Notes under the pieces: model-generated
Told to the model about the DNA's origin: nothing
Databases searched by the model: none
Seen by the model: the letters and a program-made list of their open reading frames with translations, nothing else
Assembly (NCBI GenBank): GCA_025267735.1
Contig: CM046294.1
Span: forward strand, 8,528,001 to 8,592,000
Direction: 5' to 3'
Source: Mactra quadrangularis
Lineage: Eukaryota; Mollusca; Bivalvia; Venerida; Mactridae
DNA length: 64,000 bases
Part shown: positions 19,153-31,840 of the stretch, one piece after another
Numbering within the stretch: position 1 is the first letter of the stretch
Layout: each line of letters begins with the position of its first letter
Program-made: the position numbers and the translations under genes

Positions 19153-22100
19153 GATAAAGGCGAGCCTTAATTGTAATACAAGCATTTCGATGCATGCATA
19201 CATCGAATTTATCATAAGTCTTAAATTACTGAAGGCAAACTATTTAACACAGCTCTTATTCGGAGACAGTTAACAGATAGAATTTCGTTATTTTTTATCA
19301 AAGTTCACCAAGAGTGACACGTATTACACGGACGAACGAAGTTAACAAAAGATATATTTCATGAAACCAACAGCGGAGGCGCCATCTTTGTAAGACATTG
19401 TCACGTGACTCTGCATTCCATGTCACGCGGAGCTCCTTAGATATGTTCGCCTCATTTCATTCCTGAAGTATTAATGTCAACATTGCATGTACGGACATTT
19501 AATTCGTCTGCAACTGAACTTCATAAAAAATGATATGATTTAACCCCTAGTTGATTGAGTAGCCCAGAAGAATTAAAAACGTCATACTGGTGCAAAAAGG
19601 GCCACTTGCTACTCGAGATGTGCTAATGAGGGACAAAATAAGGTTTATGCCACATTGATTTCTTTATATGACACACGCTATGTCTCACCCCTCTTAAATA
19701 TAATTGGGTTGCGGGACACCTAACTTCAATTGAAATCTACGGCCGTGCTACATATAATACTGATTCGTTGTAAAACACTTTAAAATAGTTTAAATATGTT
19801 CATATTATAGGCTAGGATAAAAAAACCCTCAATTTGATATTCAGAATGTCACGATTAAATAAATCATACGATCAATTTGCAGCTTTTTTATTGTTGTGGG
19901 GCAGACGTGTAAATGAGAAATGCAGTGTCTTGAAACCAGGCCTACAATATTAGTTCATTTAAGTTCCATTAATAAGACCATCAAAGCCGTTTATGTAAAT
20001 AGCGGACAGGTCTTAATAAAGCTTTTTAATAATATATACCTTTTTATTCTCAAATTAATTATTTTTACTTACCAAAATGGTCATTATAACGGACTTTTAC
20101 TGTATATTGAAATCATTCTATACGCTTTAGATATCGGCGTGCACATTTGAGTAAGACGGTCTCCTGAAATGCAGTCTCCTATCATTTGTTGTGAGCCTTT
20201 ATGTTCTTGGAAATCATCTTATCTTATTGCAACATATTATATGGATATATAAATCCAGTCGATGCAGATGCATGTCTTTACTCATAACACATAACGAGTA
20301 CTATTATGTATTCATCGAACTGTTTCCTACATGCATTTGTTTGATGTTAATTCACTTAAAAAACTCAAATGCATATGCATGTATAAACATTTGCAAATAT
20401 AAATGAGCATTTATATACCGTTATATGAATATATGTTTTATGAGTGATAGAAGTTAGTTCAAATAAATATCGGAAGGCCGTATGCCCAAGTGGTCACAAC
20501 ACTGTTTACGAGGGCTGTTAAAAACGTATCCGGGAAGGTTTTACAACTGTTTAATTTACAAACATATCTAGATAAAATATTCAACGCTGTTATTTAGGAG
20601 AATTATGCTTATGATATGGTTGATATAAAATCACCATTTGCACTAAACATAATTGTAAAAGATACAGAATAATGATATTGCAATGCATTACATAAATTGC
20701 ATATCTATATTAACTTATTTTATTGTTAATCCAGACCCACATATTTGTCTGGTTCCTAGTCGTACTTTGATAGGTAAAAGTACTTCAGGCAAAGCATGAT
20801 AGTGGCCGCGCCAGATGTAATGAATAAGGTATTGGATAATTATGTTTTCAAATGAACATTTCTCACTACACAGGCTTAAATCAAAGGATCATTGTACAAT
20901 AATTATATTGGATACCTTTTTAGTTGTTGGGTTACATTTATGCTAAATAAAGTATCCGAAAGTCTAACGATACTAATCCACGACCGAATTGTGTTCACTT
21001 CGAGACATGGTTTTGTTCTATCGTTCGCTAAATATACGAGCAATCAAAAAAAATAACTTCATATGACTTTTATAGGACCGAACTCCTAATAATTTACTAT
21101 TGTCAGCAAATGATCATGCAAAATTAAGAAAACAAAAATTTTGATACCTGGATATTGACTGAAGGGGCAGCCATGACCGTGCTTTGCCTGACAGATAACG
21201 ATAGTAGTAAGGAGCAGGTCAGTCAGACTAACCCACATATATGTTTGAACAACTTTATAGAGTATACGTGCAAATTGCGATGTTGTTTTGAAACAGAATC
21301 TGGAAGTTGAAAGGTTCAATCAAGTCGCGTGCCATTTAAATCAAAATTAGTAAGTAATATATTGTTAAATTCGATATGCAACTTGTACATGTCAAGTGGT
21401 ACTTAACAGAAAATTTGTTATTGTAAGTCGTAATAATTAACTTGTTTTAGTTCCTTTGTTCTATAGAGAAAAAAAGGTATCAAAAGGTTATAATGTTTGA
21501 CATTGAAATTGTGATGTCTAAAATGACATTGTTTAGAGTATAAACATAATTAACTCATAGATAAGAACATGGCTTTTTGTGATTACCATAGAACAATGTT
21601 AATTTCATTAAAACAATTTACACAATTTTCGATAAAAATCATTCTAAGATATTTGTATTGACAAGTTCAATTGTCAATTATTTGACATCGCGTGTCTATC
21701 GTTCAAAACTATTCCACACCTGCTTGCCTGTTATATTGCTAACTATGCTCAGACAATGGCATTCCTAATTGACGCAGTAATAATTAAAAAAAGAAATGGA
21801 AATTAAATTTGTACTAAATTGTCTATTGTGCAAAGTAACTGTTAATGCGTTAATTTTCAATTGTTTATTCAAAGAGTACAATAGAAAGTTTGTTAAATGA
21901 TCATGAACCGAGCGCTATTAAAATTTTGAAAAGTACCGTTGATAAAATTGGATAAATGGATAAACTTAAGGATACTTTAATGACTTGTTTGTCAGTGAGT
22001 GAGTAAGTCTTTTAATTAAGACATCGCACGCATTGTAAACTTATGAATAAAGAAAATGAAGTCCAATCTTCCATGCTCACTAGCTCGAGGAATGTTTTCA

Positions 22101-22355
22101 GAGTTTTCGTGACTAAATGTGATTGTCACCCATGTTAGGAAATTCACGCCAATGGTTCAGTTCCCACGCACTCAAGTTTAGTATATTTTCAGCGTACTAT
22201 GATTCATACAGCTCAGAGGTTAAGGCTAAAATGTATTATTTTTTTTGTTTAGATGGCATTTGTTGTCTTTTCGATATGAATCAGACCATTGTACGTCTAT
22301 TTTCCTTTATTGCATTGTATTGCCAAAAATAGGACATCACTCATGTTGTATATTT
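19153..22355. other. AT-rich DNA, no gene supported
   Basis: No repeat family with a partner elsewhere in the window and no convincing exon. A small GC-rich patch near 19375-19435 carries TCACGTGAC and, on the minus strand, AAAGATGGCGCC (YY1-like), as often seen at animal promoters, but no gene could be attached to it. Short open frames at 19920, 20191 and 22123 are AT-rich and unsupported. Confidence 0.4.
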
Positions 22356-22520
22356 GGAGCGGGCGTGTCCCATTGGTTACGACATTGAATTGGTATTTAT
22401 TGGATTGCCAGCGGCGTGTTCATTCGATTCATTCTCATCAAAACATATCCAGTTGTTTCCTTCAGCAAGATACTTTATCCTACTATTTCAGTACTGAGGA
22501 CCAAGAAGCGGACTTGAAAG
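22356..22520 (+). mobile_element. SINE S2, old copy
   Basis: GAGCGGGCGTGTCCCATTGG (head), a B-box remnant TTCGATTCATTC, then TTTCCTTCAGCAAGATACTT, then CTATTTCAGTACTGAGG follow the S2 order. The 94-codon open frame across it is a by-product of the SINE. Confidence 0.55.
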
Positions 22521-23738
22521 GGATAAATCTAAGTTGTAAGAACTTGTTTCATAATCAAGCTAAAATAAACTAGTATATTATCTCTAGTATAAATTACATT
22601 ATGAGTCTTATTAAAATTATTAATTCTGTACTCTTGGTTTTTATGAACGCAGCTCATGAAGCTGTATTGATTTTGTCCGGTTTGAGAATGCATATCAGTC
22701 ACACGTTTAATATCAACCGTCCTATTATCATTATATGTGTGAAGTGTTTTTTACTTGGAACCGTCCCGGCCGCCAATGGGTTAAATTACATAACCGCTTT
22801 GTCTTGTGTCGCATATAGATATAATCTATTTTCATGGAACATGATTCAATTTCTAAATACTTTCACCTTCATGGTCTTGGTCTTATGAATGGGTGCCACG
22901 ATAAATTAAACAAAGGAATAACATGTCTATGTGGTGTTTTGGCCTCATTGACCCTTATTTCGTAAAACTCTTGATTAGCCATGGCATTCTATAATAACAT
23001 GAGAAACAAATTAAATCATCGCCTGACCTTAACAGCACACAGTGTTAAATAAGTAGGCTAAGTCCTCAGATGACCTCTGTCTGTGAATAAAGACTTTAAA
23101 CCCCTCATCTAGCCAATGTTCCAAAGACGTTACTAGGTCAAAGGACTTAACATCCAAAACTCACGACCAACACTAAAATAGTGACTCAATGTTGCAACAG
23201 TAAGTCTGCCACAAGAGTTATCTAATTACTCTGATAATGCATGCACAATTGACAGGAATCAAAATTCAAAGTATATAAATGATAATTATCTAGCGTAATA
23301 GCGACAAATTTGTCATGAAAACCCTTGTAAGCCACTTTGACGAGGCTAAATACGTATCCAGTATTTTTTCATTCAGCAGTCATATTTGAAAAGCAATTAA
23401 GTAGTTTTCTATTCGATGATAAGCCGCTAATTGGTGTATGAACTGAATTGACCTTTACTAAGGTCAAGTGAGGTCACGTGATATGAAAGGCATGATGGGT
23501 AAGAACAATAGTGTCAACGAATTCTCTGATAGCTGTCAAACTATTGTTCAATGTTTTAGGGGAATCTTAGTCATTTATACAGTTAACTGTTTGGACATTC
23601 TTTATTTTACATCGATTTAGTGAAGTTTAATTTTAATTAGCCTACTTCACTTTTCTTGCTTATAATCATGAGTTAAAGGTATACATTTCTTCTATAATTT
23701 ATGATTTGTGGACTCAAATAACTTCGACAGTGTTCTAT
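22521..23738. other. AT-rich DNA, no gene recognised
   Basis: Only short open frames. GTCACGTGA near 23475 is a lone E-box. Nothing else could be supported. Confidence 0.4.
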
Positions 23739-24000
23739 GATAAGATAAGATAAGATAAATTTTATTTTAAGTCGGCAAGTTTAAATAACAATAAACATAA
23801 CCTTAATCAAGCTTTTACAGCCGACTATAACATATTTTAAAATATGAGTTAAACAAAATGAATACAAGTTAAAACAAATTTAAATATGGATAAATTAAAA
23901 GGCACGATACAATTATTTTAAACTAAAATTGATTGAAGATCACTTACAACAAATGATATAGATATAAAACATTAAACATAATGAATAAATATATAAATAC
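23739..24000 (-). repeat. (GATAA)4 microsatellite and probable retroelement 3' end
   Basis: The pure GATAA repeat at 23739-23759 sits next to AATTTTATTTTAAGTCGGC. Read on the minus strand, this is an A/T-rich tail ending in TTATC repeats, as LINE 3' ends often are. No reverse-transcriptase remnant was seen next to it. Confidence 0.4.
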
Positions 24001-24707
24001 AGTTCTATAAAATATTGTCTTTAAAATCGGGATCTTTCATAACTATACAAATATACTCGACACTTATCGAACAATCGCTGTGGAAATACAACAAATGACC
24101 ATCAGTCTACAAAATTAGGATATGAAAGTGGTTGCCCAAACAGGTCAGCTAGCACTGTATCTTGTTTGTAGATTTTTTGTCGCCCAAAATAAATTTTTGG
24201 TTGCCCGAACTAACAATTGCTTGTCTTGGGCAACCGTACAACCACTAATTTCGTAGACTGGACTATTGTCCATAATTTGCTATGCCATTTGAAAGAAGCA
24301 TTGTCATGCAATGGATACCTTTAATACCACGATTAAAGGTAAAAAGTGTACACTTCGTTCCATACTATGAAACGATATAACTCCAAACTAGTAAAAAACC
24401 AAGACAAAAAATAACAAATCCCTATGGAAACAGACACACATCTAAATCGTTCTGTAACAGAGAGGAATCTCCAACATAAGATTAAGATAACGCCCCTAGA
24501 CAAACAGTTCCTATATTATCCCAGAATTTGAAATTCATCCACGTTTTCTAAACGATTCCAAATAACCAATAAAATGTAATCTAGGAGGATTTAGAATCAA
24601 TTTTCGCTGACAATTGACGGGATAAACAGTCAAAGAACCAATAAACTGTTGACAAGATAAGACAAAATGAAGAGCCGCGTATTAATATCTGACTTAACGG
24701 ACTATTT

Positions 24708-25010
24708 ACACAAAAACCGGAAGTGCGTTCATCACATTTGCATAAACGACCGTGATGTTTTCAATATCTGCAGTTTTTGCATTCATGGAGGGAATTGATC
24801 ACTTAATACATCGATTTTGAGAATAGCAAACGATATTAACATGTTGGGGGAAGATTGAAACGAAGAATCCTGTATTTTCTAGCTGCTCCCGACTGAAGTT
24901 GTCTAGTTTAAATGAGTAATAGTCAATGAAATACAGTCTAAAATGATAATTGATTCCTGTTGGTATAAGCTGGGCACCGAATCTCCGATCACATGTTGTA
25001 TCGGACACTA
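24708..25010 (-). pseudogene. Possible decayed coding segment, one in-frame TGA
   Basis: On the minus strand about 69 codons (including SDTTCDRRFGAQ and SREQLENTGFF) run to a TGA. The same frame then stays open for about 30 more codons (MNAKTADIENITVVYANV... to TAA). Two adjacent open blocks in one frame in AT-rich DNA suggest a broken exon or gene remnant. No family is recognised. A slight resemblance of LENTGFF...VCYSQ to BIR domains is not enough for a call. Confidence 0.25.
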
Positions 25011-25833
25011 TTTAGCTAAAAATGTTTTTAAGTTAAAATTTTTGATAAGATTGTTTAAAGTTTTGAAAGAGCCGACCGAATCGTTTCAATTTGCTACAAG
25101 ATGAAATAAAAGCCTACAAGAGGGATGGGCCCTGTTCTAAGACACGACCTTAAACCAATTAAAGCTTCATACAATATTGAGTCAAACTGTTTCACTCCCA
25201 GTTTGAACAGCAGTGACCACAGAGTGTAGTACAAATAGATGCGTACATGCAAAATGAATGCATTTCTAACCAGTGTCTTAAAGACTGAAAGTACATTAAA
25301 CTATTTTGTGGCAGACATAAGTAGAATCTATTTCGTCATTCTGGTTAAAGTGTAAGGATGCCTTAAGAACACTATGACCTTAAGTGAAGTAGTGTTTCTA
25401 ATTAACTGACAAAAATTATCTGATCTATGGTGTAACAGATGTAAATATGGTGTAATTATTATAATTAAGGGAAGAAAAACTTGAAATAAAAGTGTCTGAA
25501 TTGTTTCGGGATGTGGCGTGATAGAGTTAAGAGATAGTTGCCTTACTCGCCTTCATTTACTGGTTGTGTGTCTCTTAAGATTTCTCCGTTCTGTCCTCCT
25601 TCACTGTCACTTCAATGTTCGTGAGAAAAAAAGCATCATTTGCGAGCTATCCAAACATGTACATTCGTATGTAACTAGTGTTGTTTACAGTTTCCATGAA
25701 AAGTTTGGAGACTATGAAAAATGAGTTAAGCTCTTAATGTTAATGATTATTTCTGTAGGACCATTATTTTTAATATACATTTATTTAGAAAGTGGTGTCG
25801 TTGTACAAAGGTTGAAATTAGTTTAGAATTAAC

Positions 25834-25848
25834 GGGGGGGGGGGGGGG
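25834..25848 (+). repeat. Poly-G run (15 bp)
   Basis: Fifteen consecutive G in an otherwise AT-rich region, close to the left of the mariner-type element at 25908. Length may be affected by sequencing. Confidence 0.9.
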
Positions 25849-25907
25849 TTAAAAGTGGCACTGTAGAGAGTGTGGCGTTGTGGGAGGTTGGACTATATTT
25901 AGTATGT

Positions 25908-26181
25908 GTTTTGATAAAATGAAAACAAATTTTTATTACTGCATCACATTCAAGATTCAGTATCTGACATACCAAAAGTCTCCAATACCATGTTCTATGT
26001 AATTATTTTCTAAAGCATATTTTAAGCTACTTATGTAGTCTTAATATGGAATCATAACATAAAAATAAAGCAAAACTAAAAAAGCATTCGGAAAAAAACA
26101 GTTATCGAGGTATTAAATATTATCAAACCTATCCAGTAAGTCTACAAATAAAAAATGCCACCAAACTTTTAATGGACACTG
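25908..26181 (+). mobile_element. Tc1/mariner-type MITE (family M), left-truncated
   Basis: Matches the complete copy at 37624-37990 from CATCACATT...CAGTATCTGACATACC onward. It retains the right end (ACTTTTAATGGACACTG followed by TA). The left inverted end is not recognisable. Confidence 0.65.
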
Positions 26182-26989
26182 TAGTTATACAGCCAGTGCA
26201 TGAATGTTTTATTTACTAGTCATTTTGAGTAATGTTTAAGGGTTGGCTTTAAGTGGAATACATTTCCATATATCATATATCAAATGCAACATTAGAAGCT
26301 GATTTGAGTTGTTGCAGTTACTCCTTTGTGTTAAAAGTGCATTTGGTTGTCAAAATTTTGCACCGCTTCAAATATTAGTTTCCAGTATTATTATAATGGC
26401 CGTTGGTCAATTAGTCAAGATTATTCAATTAGTCAAGATTTATAAGAAACTTTATCATTTGTGGACAGTATTGACGTACTATATGATAGCTGAATAATTC
26501 TTTAAATATGTTTGCTTTCCAACGTAACTCAAATGTGTTCGTAGCCAGTCTCACAATTGTCTAGTGCGCATATCATGCCTAAAGCACCTGGCTTTGATCC
26601 GAGAGCTGTTTTGAGTATTTGGACAAAATGGTAAGTATACATGTAGTTGTAACAATGTTTTGTAATAAATTGTAATTCACATGTGCATGTGTTTATTGTT
26701 GTCGCCGCCAACTGACGACAGAAAAGCACATTTGTTATTAATTGCTTATTTGTTTTTGTTTTGAATATCTTCAAATTATCAATGGATACTTAAAGTTGGT
26801 CTATGCGCATATTTTCACATTATTACTATGCTCTGTATGCTAAAATCAACATAATAACCTTATAAAAGATCCAAAGCAATAGTCCTGAAGCTATATTAAA
26901 TCTCCCTTAACTAACGCTGTCATTTAAATAAAGCGATTTAAAATTTTATTTTTTAAAAAAACTGCCAGTTTTTTTAAGCCGACCGGAAA
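26182..26989. other. AT-rich DNA, no gene recognised
   Basis: Upstream flank of the candidate gene starting near 27 kb. Short open frames only. Confidence 0.35.
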
Positions 26990-27081
26990 AATCCGAGCGT
27001 ACACGAAGCGAAACGAAGACAGCCGACTACTCCGTGACCTTTCGTGACACGCATAAATTACAGTATACGTGTGTTTACAAA
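26990..27081 (+). promoter_or_regulatory. CpG-rich 5' flank of candidate gene G2
   Basis: A sharp change from AT-rich DNA to a CpG-rich stretch (ACCGGAAAAATCCGAGCG, CGAAGCGAAACGAAG, CTCCGTGACC) directly before an ATG in a good context (AAAATGGTGG). This fits a promoter and 5' UTR. No TATA box is obvious. Confidence 0.45.
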
Positions 27082-27206
27082 ATGGTGGAAGCGGGGCATA
27101 TAAGAGAGCGTCACTTTAAAATTACTGAATCTGTGAAAAAGCGACAAAACAAAGTCGATATACGAGATTTAATGTGCACAAAAACTGAGTTTGTGAGATG
27201 GCACCA
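27082..27206 (+). CDS. Candidate first coding exon, gene G2 (unknown)
   Basis: ATG at 27082 opens 41 codons plus two bases, charged and protein-like (MVEAGHIRERHFKITESVKK, then RQNKVDIRDLMCTKTEFVRW and H). A donor CACCA then GTAAAA at 27207 joins in phase to the exon at 28502, giving an 89-residue product over three exons. If instead the better-looking donor AAAG then GTAAGG near 27271 is used, the frame ends at TAA 27208 as a 42-residue peptide. No domain is recognised. Existence of a transcript is better supported than its exact protein. Confidence 0.4.
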
Positions 27207-27719
27207 GTAAAAGCTCAATATGGCTGTAAAGACGAGTGAATAGCCAGCAAAATTGATGCTTGAAAATGAAAGGTAAGGCTTTGTCGAATTCTGAACTAAG
27301 AATAAGAACGATTTTTTATAAACGAGTAAAAGCATTATGCTGTTCGTGGTTATGTTAATTTTTGCCATTTGTTTAGTTTATATTTGACTGTACGAAGCAG
27401 ACTAGACGGCGGTAATGTAGGTCGTCGAAATCGTAGCGCTTCGTCCCAAAACATGTCGACCCTGTCATTGTTTACTTGAGAAAAATTACGTGACTTATTA
27501 TCCGTATTTTAGGTTTTGTAATATATGTTTTAAGTTATTTTATTTTTTATGCTTTTATTTGCTGTGTACGCGGTCTCAATATATTCCATTACTAGTGTGA
27601 AAACCCAAAATATTTAGGTTCCAGTTATTGACCTCGTTTACAGTCAATCCGTCAAATTAGCACTTCTTGAGATGGTCTGGTTTGTTACTGTTTCCATAAA
27701 CCCTTTACATATTCATATA

Positions 27720-27890
27720 ATTAGCCCTTGGCCTTGTTGTTCATGAGTAATGTTCCATTTATTGAAATGTACTTAGTAAAATAATCTACTTTTATAAAAG
27801 TAAAATAATCTACTTTTATAAAGAGCCCTTGCTGTTCATGAGTAATGTTCCAGTTATTGAAATGTACTTAGTAAAATAATCTACTTTAAG
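27720..27890 (+). repeat. Local direct duplication, about 100-bp period
   Basis: CATGAGTAATGTTCCA, then TTATTGAAATGTACTTAG, then TAAAATAATCTACTTT occurs at about 27740-27805 and again at 27835-27890. Between them ATAATCTACTTTTATAAA is itself doubled. This lies in the first intron of G2. Confidence 0.9.
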
Positions 27891-28501
27891 TACTTATAAG
27901 CATTTGATAAATTTTGACTGAATTGTAGCACTTTTTAATTCATTTTGAGAAATGTCTAAGAAAAGGGTAAATTGTTGTTACATTTTATGTTCAAACAACT
28001 AATGGATTCAATTGAAACATTGCATACAATGTATGTCTTCTGTACAGGGTTTATAATAAAAGCAGATATATATCATTTTGCATAACTCTCTCATACATTC
28101 TGCATGCACATTTTATCATATGACGGTATCCACTGTAAATTTCTTTCATCTCAGTATGATTGCATATCTATCAATAAGGAAAAGCATCCCAATTAGTTGG
28201 GTGGGCTATCCATGGAATAGTAAAAGTACACAAGATTCACAGGTACTGTTTATTAACAGTTCTGTTTTAGAAGAGGCACTGGAACAAGCACTGTTATTTT
28301 CCTTGACTACTAACTTAGTGCCGTAGAGAAGATAAAAACATGTACTTGCATACAAATACAAGTACAATGCCCTTTCATGTCTTATGATAGTGATAGTGCA
28401 TATTACATTTACAGACATAATGTTGTTTGATGGAATGTTTATTAAAATATTTTTGTATGACCATGTAATAAATAATGTTTTATTTAACTTACATTCTTCA
28501 G

Positions 28502-28587
28502 ACTGGAGGGAGGTGAAACTATGAAACTATTTATAATTGTGAGAGTTACTGGGAGAAGATGTCATCATCATTTGTTGATCTATTTGA
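28502..28587 (+). CDS. Candidate second exon, gene G2
   Basis: An 86-bp exon with a strong acceptor (TTACATTCTTCAG) and a strong donor (TTGA then GTAAGTATG). Only one frame is open through it, and it is the frame that joins in phase with both neighbours: CA+A gives Gln, then LEGGETMKLFIIVRVTGRRC and HHHLLIYL. This phase agreement across three exons is the main argument for coding. A short peptide starting at the internal MKLF is an alternative. Confidence 0.45.
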
Positions 28588-29389
28588 GTAAGTATGCCTA
28601 CAACTTTTATTTGCTGTTTAATAAAGACTGTATTATGTCACGGTGTTGTCAGTCTTCAACAGCTGTATCTTGGTCCACCAAGTATTAACTGTGGATAGGT
28701 CTAGGGTCAAGGATTGCCAGCTGATTTTGAGGTTTCAGGGTAAGTGGGAATTCACATGGAAATACCTTGTGCAGATGATTACTCATTAAAAATGCACTTA
28801 GTTTCACCCAATCATTACAGTGTATAGCATATATTGTTGACTTCTGATTGAATAGAATAGCACGCTGTGCATACTAAATGTTGAGCAGATTGTGAGTTGA
28901 ATTCCAAGTATTAGTGTATATGATTCTTTATCCCTCTATCATGATGTAAATGTATTGTCATTTTGAATAGAGCTTATATGATAGTAGTTAAAATCAATTA
29001 GAGAAATCAAGTTTGTTTTTCAATGAGGTAAAAGTCATATGATGTGGACAGTTTACCCCACATTTTTAATAAATCATTATTTCAATAGCATGTGCCTTTT
29101 ACAGGGTTTATGGTGAGGTGTCTTGATAGTTGACACAAATGAACATGAATGGATTCTGTGGAATAATGATGGTACAATTTCTTGTTTGCATGAACCACAT
29201 TGAGATCAGAAGATATATGGGACAAATCATGGTTGAATACTTCTTCAGATGTCCAGTTAATAAAAAATCTAAATGCTGTTTTTTACAAGAGATCTTTGAA
29301 TAAAATCAGTTACTATATCAATTGCAGGTAATTTAATTTCATTTAAGTAATTTTTGAATTATATTTTTGTGAATACTTCTGGCTATAAA

Positions 29390-29697
29390 GCCACCCCGCT
29401 AGCTCAGTTGGTAGCACGAAAGTCTACTGATCGAGGTAGATACCATTTGATTCTCAGGCGGGGCATACTTTCGTGGAGCTTAGTCATGAAATTATTTCTA
29501 CAGCCATTCTCCCTCCTACCAATGATTTTAATTATGTAGGGCAGTTGTCAGTCACTGACAAAAGTATGTGCTTAGTAATTAGGTGACAGTTGAATCCAGA
29601 GATTTAGCCTCTTCTGGAAGAGTGAGTAGGTTGACTGACAACCATTATATGACCTATACAATGTGTTGCTACCGCGTAAGACCAAACTAACAAATAA
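29390..29697 (+). mobile_element. SINE S1, complete copy
   Basis: The best reference copy in the window. The tRNA-like head has A box GCTAGCTCAGTTGG and a degraded B box. A body of about 230 bp includes TTGTCAGTCACTGAC and GGTTGACTGACA. The 3' end has GTGTTGCTACCGCGTAAGACC and a short ACTAACAAATAAAC tail. In an intron of G2. Confidence 0.9.
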
Positions 29698-29778
29698 ACT
29701 TCTGGCTACATGAATATAGACAATAATAGTACTGCATACATTTTTTATTTGATAAATTGTAAATCTAAAAATGACTAG

Positions 29779-31611
29779 TTATACGCCCGTTTTGAAAAAA
29801 CGGTCGTATTATGTTATGCTGTTGTCCGTCTGTCAGTCTGTCAGTCTGTCCGGTCTGTCCGTGGACAATTGCTTGTCCGGATGATAACTCAAGAAGGGAT
29901 GCACCTAGGTTTCTCAAATTTTATGTGTGGATAGCCCTTGGGTGGAGGAGGTTCCCTATTGATTTTGAGACCCCAGGGTCAAAGGTCAATGTCACTGGGA
30001 CTTAAAATAGGTCAAACTTGTCCGGACAATAACTGAACCACCAATGTACCTAAGGTCACCAAATTTTATGTAAGAGTAGGCCATGTGTCAAAGATGTTAC
30101 CTATTGGTTTTGGGGCCCCTGGGTCAAAGGTCAAGGTCACAGTGGCATCATATGGGAAAAAAACTTGTCATGACAATAACTGAACAACCAATCTACCAAG
30201 GTTCACCAAATTTGTTGTGAGAGTAGCCCATGTGTCAAGGATGTTCCCAATTGGTTTTGGGGCCCCTGGGTCAAAGGTCAAGGTCACAGGGACATCATAT
30301 TGAAAAAACTTGTCCGGACGATAACTCAACAACGACTGTACCTAGGTTCACCAAATTTTATGTGAAGGTAGCCCATGCGTCAAGGATGTGCCCTATAGGT
30401 TTTTGGGCCCCAGGTTCAAAGGTCAAGGTCACAGTGGCATCATTTTGAAAAACCTTGTCCGGACAATAACTGAACCACCAATGTACCTAGGTTCACCAAA
30501 TGTTATGTGAGAGTAGCCCATGTGTCAAGGATATACCCTATTGATTTTGGAACCCCTGGGTCAAAGGTCAAGGTCACAGGGGCATCTTATTAAAAAACAT
30601 TGTCCGGGTAATAACTCAACAACGACTGTACCTAGGTTCACCAAATTTCATTTGAGGGTAGCCCATGTGTCAAGGATGTGCCTTATCAGTTTTGGGGAAA
30701 CAGGGTCAAGTTTAAACGTTCAACCAGAAGATATCAAATTAACAAGCAGTGAATTCAAATGTTCAATCCAAATGTTAATAAAGTCAAAATGGCAAACACT
30801 GGAAATAATGCTATATTTAATAAGTAACATGAATTTAGTTCACCAAATTTTATGTGAGGGTAGCCTATGTGTCAAGGATGTTCCCTATTGGTTTTGGGTC
30901 AAAACTAGGTCAAAGGTCAAGGTCACAGAGGCATCATATGGAAAAACCTTGTCCGGACAATAACTAAACAATGATTGTACCTAGGTTAACCAAATATTTA
31001 TGTGGATCAGCCTATTTGTCAGGATGTAATGTGTTGATAGCTCTTTTGTAGAGGATGTTCCCTTTTGATTTGGAGACCCAAGGGCCAAAAGTCAAAGTCA
31101 CTGGGACTTAATTTATATTGAAACATTTTTCGGACAATAACTCGATAATGATTGTACCTAGGTTTACCAAATTTTATTTAAGGGTAGCCTAAATGTCTAG
31201 CATAATTATGCCCCTTTGGTTTTAGGCCCCTTGGTTAAAGGTCAAAGTCACAAGGAAATCATGAGGAAAACCTTGTCCAACAACCAACTTTGATCTAAGA
31301 TCTAAGATCACCTAATTTTATGTATCAATACTCTTTTACTCTTTGGGTCAAGGGTGAGAACTTTTGGTTCTGAGGCCCCAGGGTCAAGGTCACTGGAAGT
31401 TTGTATGGGGAAAACTTTGTGCCGGTGATAACTCAACCATGGCTGTACCTAGGTTCTCAAAATCTTTACTTTGGATAGCCCTCCAGTTAAGAGTGGGACC
31501 TATTCTGAGATCCTGGGGTCATTGGTCAAGGTCACAGAGACTTCATATGAGATAGAACACAGCATGGACTGCACACGGGCGTATAATGCCCCGCCCAGCG
31601 GAGCTCTTGTT
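29779..31611 (+). mobile_element. A-family tandem-repeat element, complete
   Basis: Begins TTATACGCCC, which forms a hairpin with the following AAAACGGTCGTAT. A (CTGT)-rich leader follows, then about eleven units of about 145 bp, each with CTTGTCCGGACAATAACTC, CCTAGGTTCACCAAATTTTA and GGTCAAAGGTCAAGGTCAC. It ends with GGGCGTATAA (31577-31586, inverse of the start), a CCGC-CCA-GCGG hairpin and CTCTTGTT (31604-31611). An unrelated segment of about 110 bp interrupts the array near 30725-30840. Long open frames inside are repeat artefacts. Lies in the second intron of G2. Confidence 0.85.
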
Positions 31612-31840
31612 GCTAATATGACTATGATACTGTGATAATTTTTTAATTGGTTTCCTAATCCTTGTTTGTGATTCTTTTACCATTGAATAAACTGTCTTGT
31701 CATAATTCAGTTTCATCTTTTAAAACTATTGACAAGTTCATACAGTGTAATTATTTTAGGTTTCTAAATTGTTTAACTTGCAGATGTACAGCTGAATTGT
31801 AAGGCAATCACTATCATCTTTTTATGTGTTGTTTCAACAG

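Noticed and set aside
22123..22888. Consecutive plus-strand frames of 69, 94 and 95 codons
   Set aside because: AT-rich, different frames, no splice logic, and the middle one runs across a SINE S2 copy.
29390..29470. Functional tRNA genes at the heads of SINE copies (also 14554, 40476, 56230, 57060)
   Set aside because: The cloverleaf is incomplete, no T-run terminator follows, and each is continuous with a SINE body found elsewhere.
30230..30963. Long plus-strand open frames of 72 and 147 codons
   Set aside because: They lie inside the A-family tandem array and consist of the repeated unit translated (repeated 'SRSQGH', 'PRFTKFY' segments). No start context or domain.
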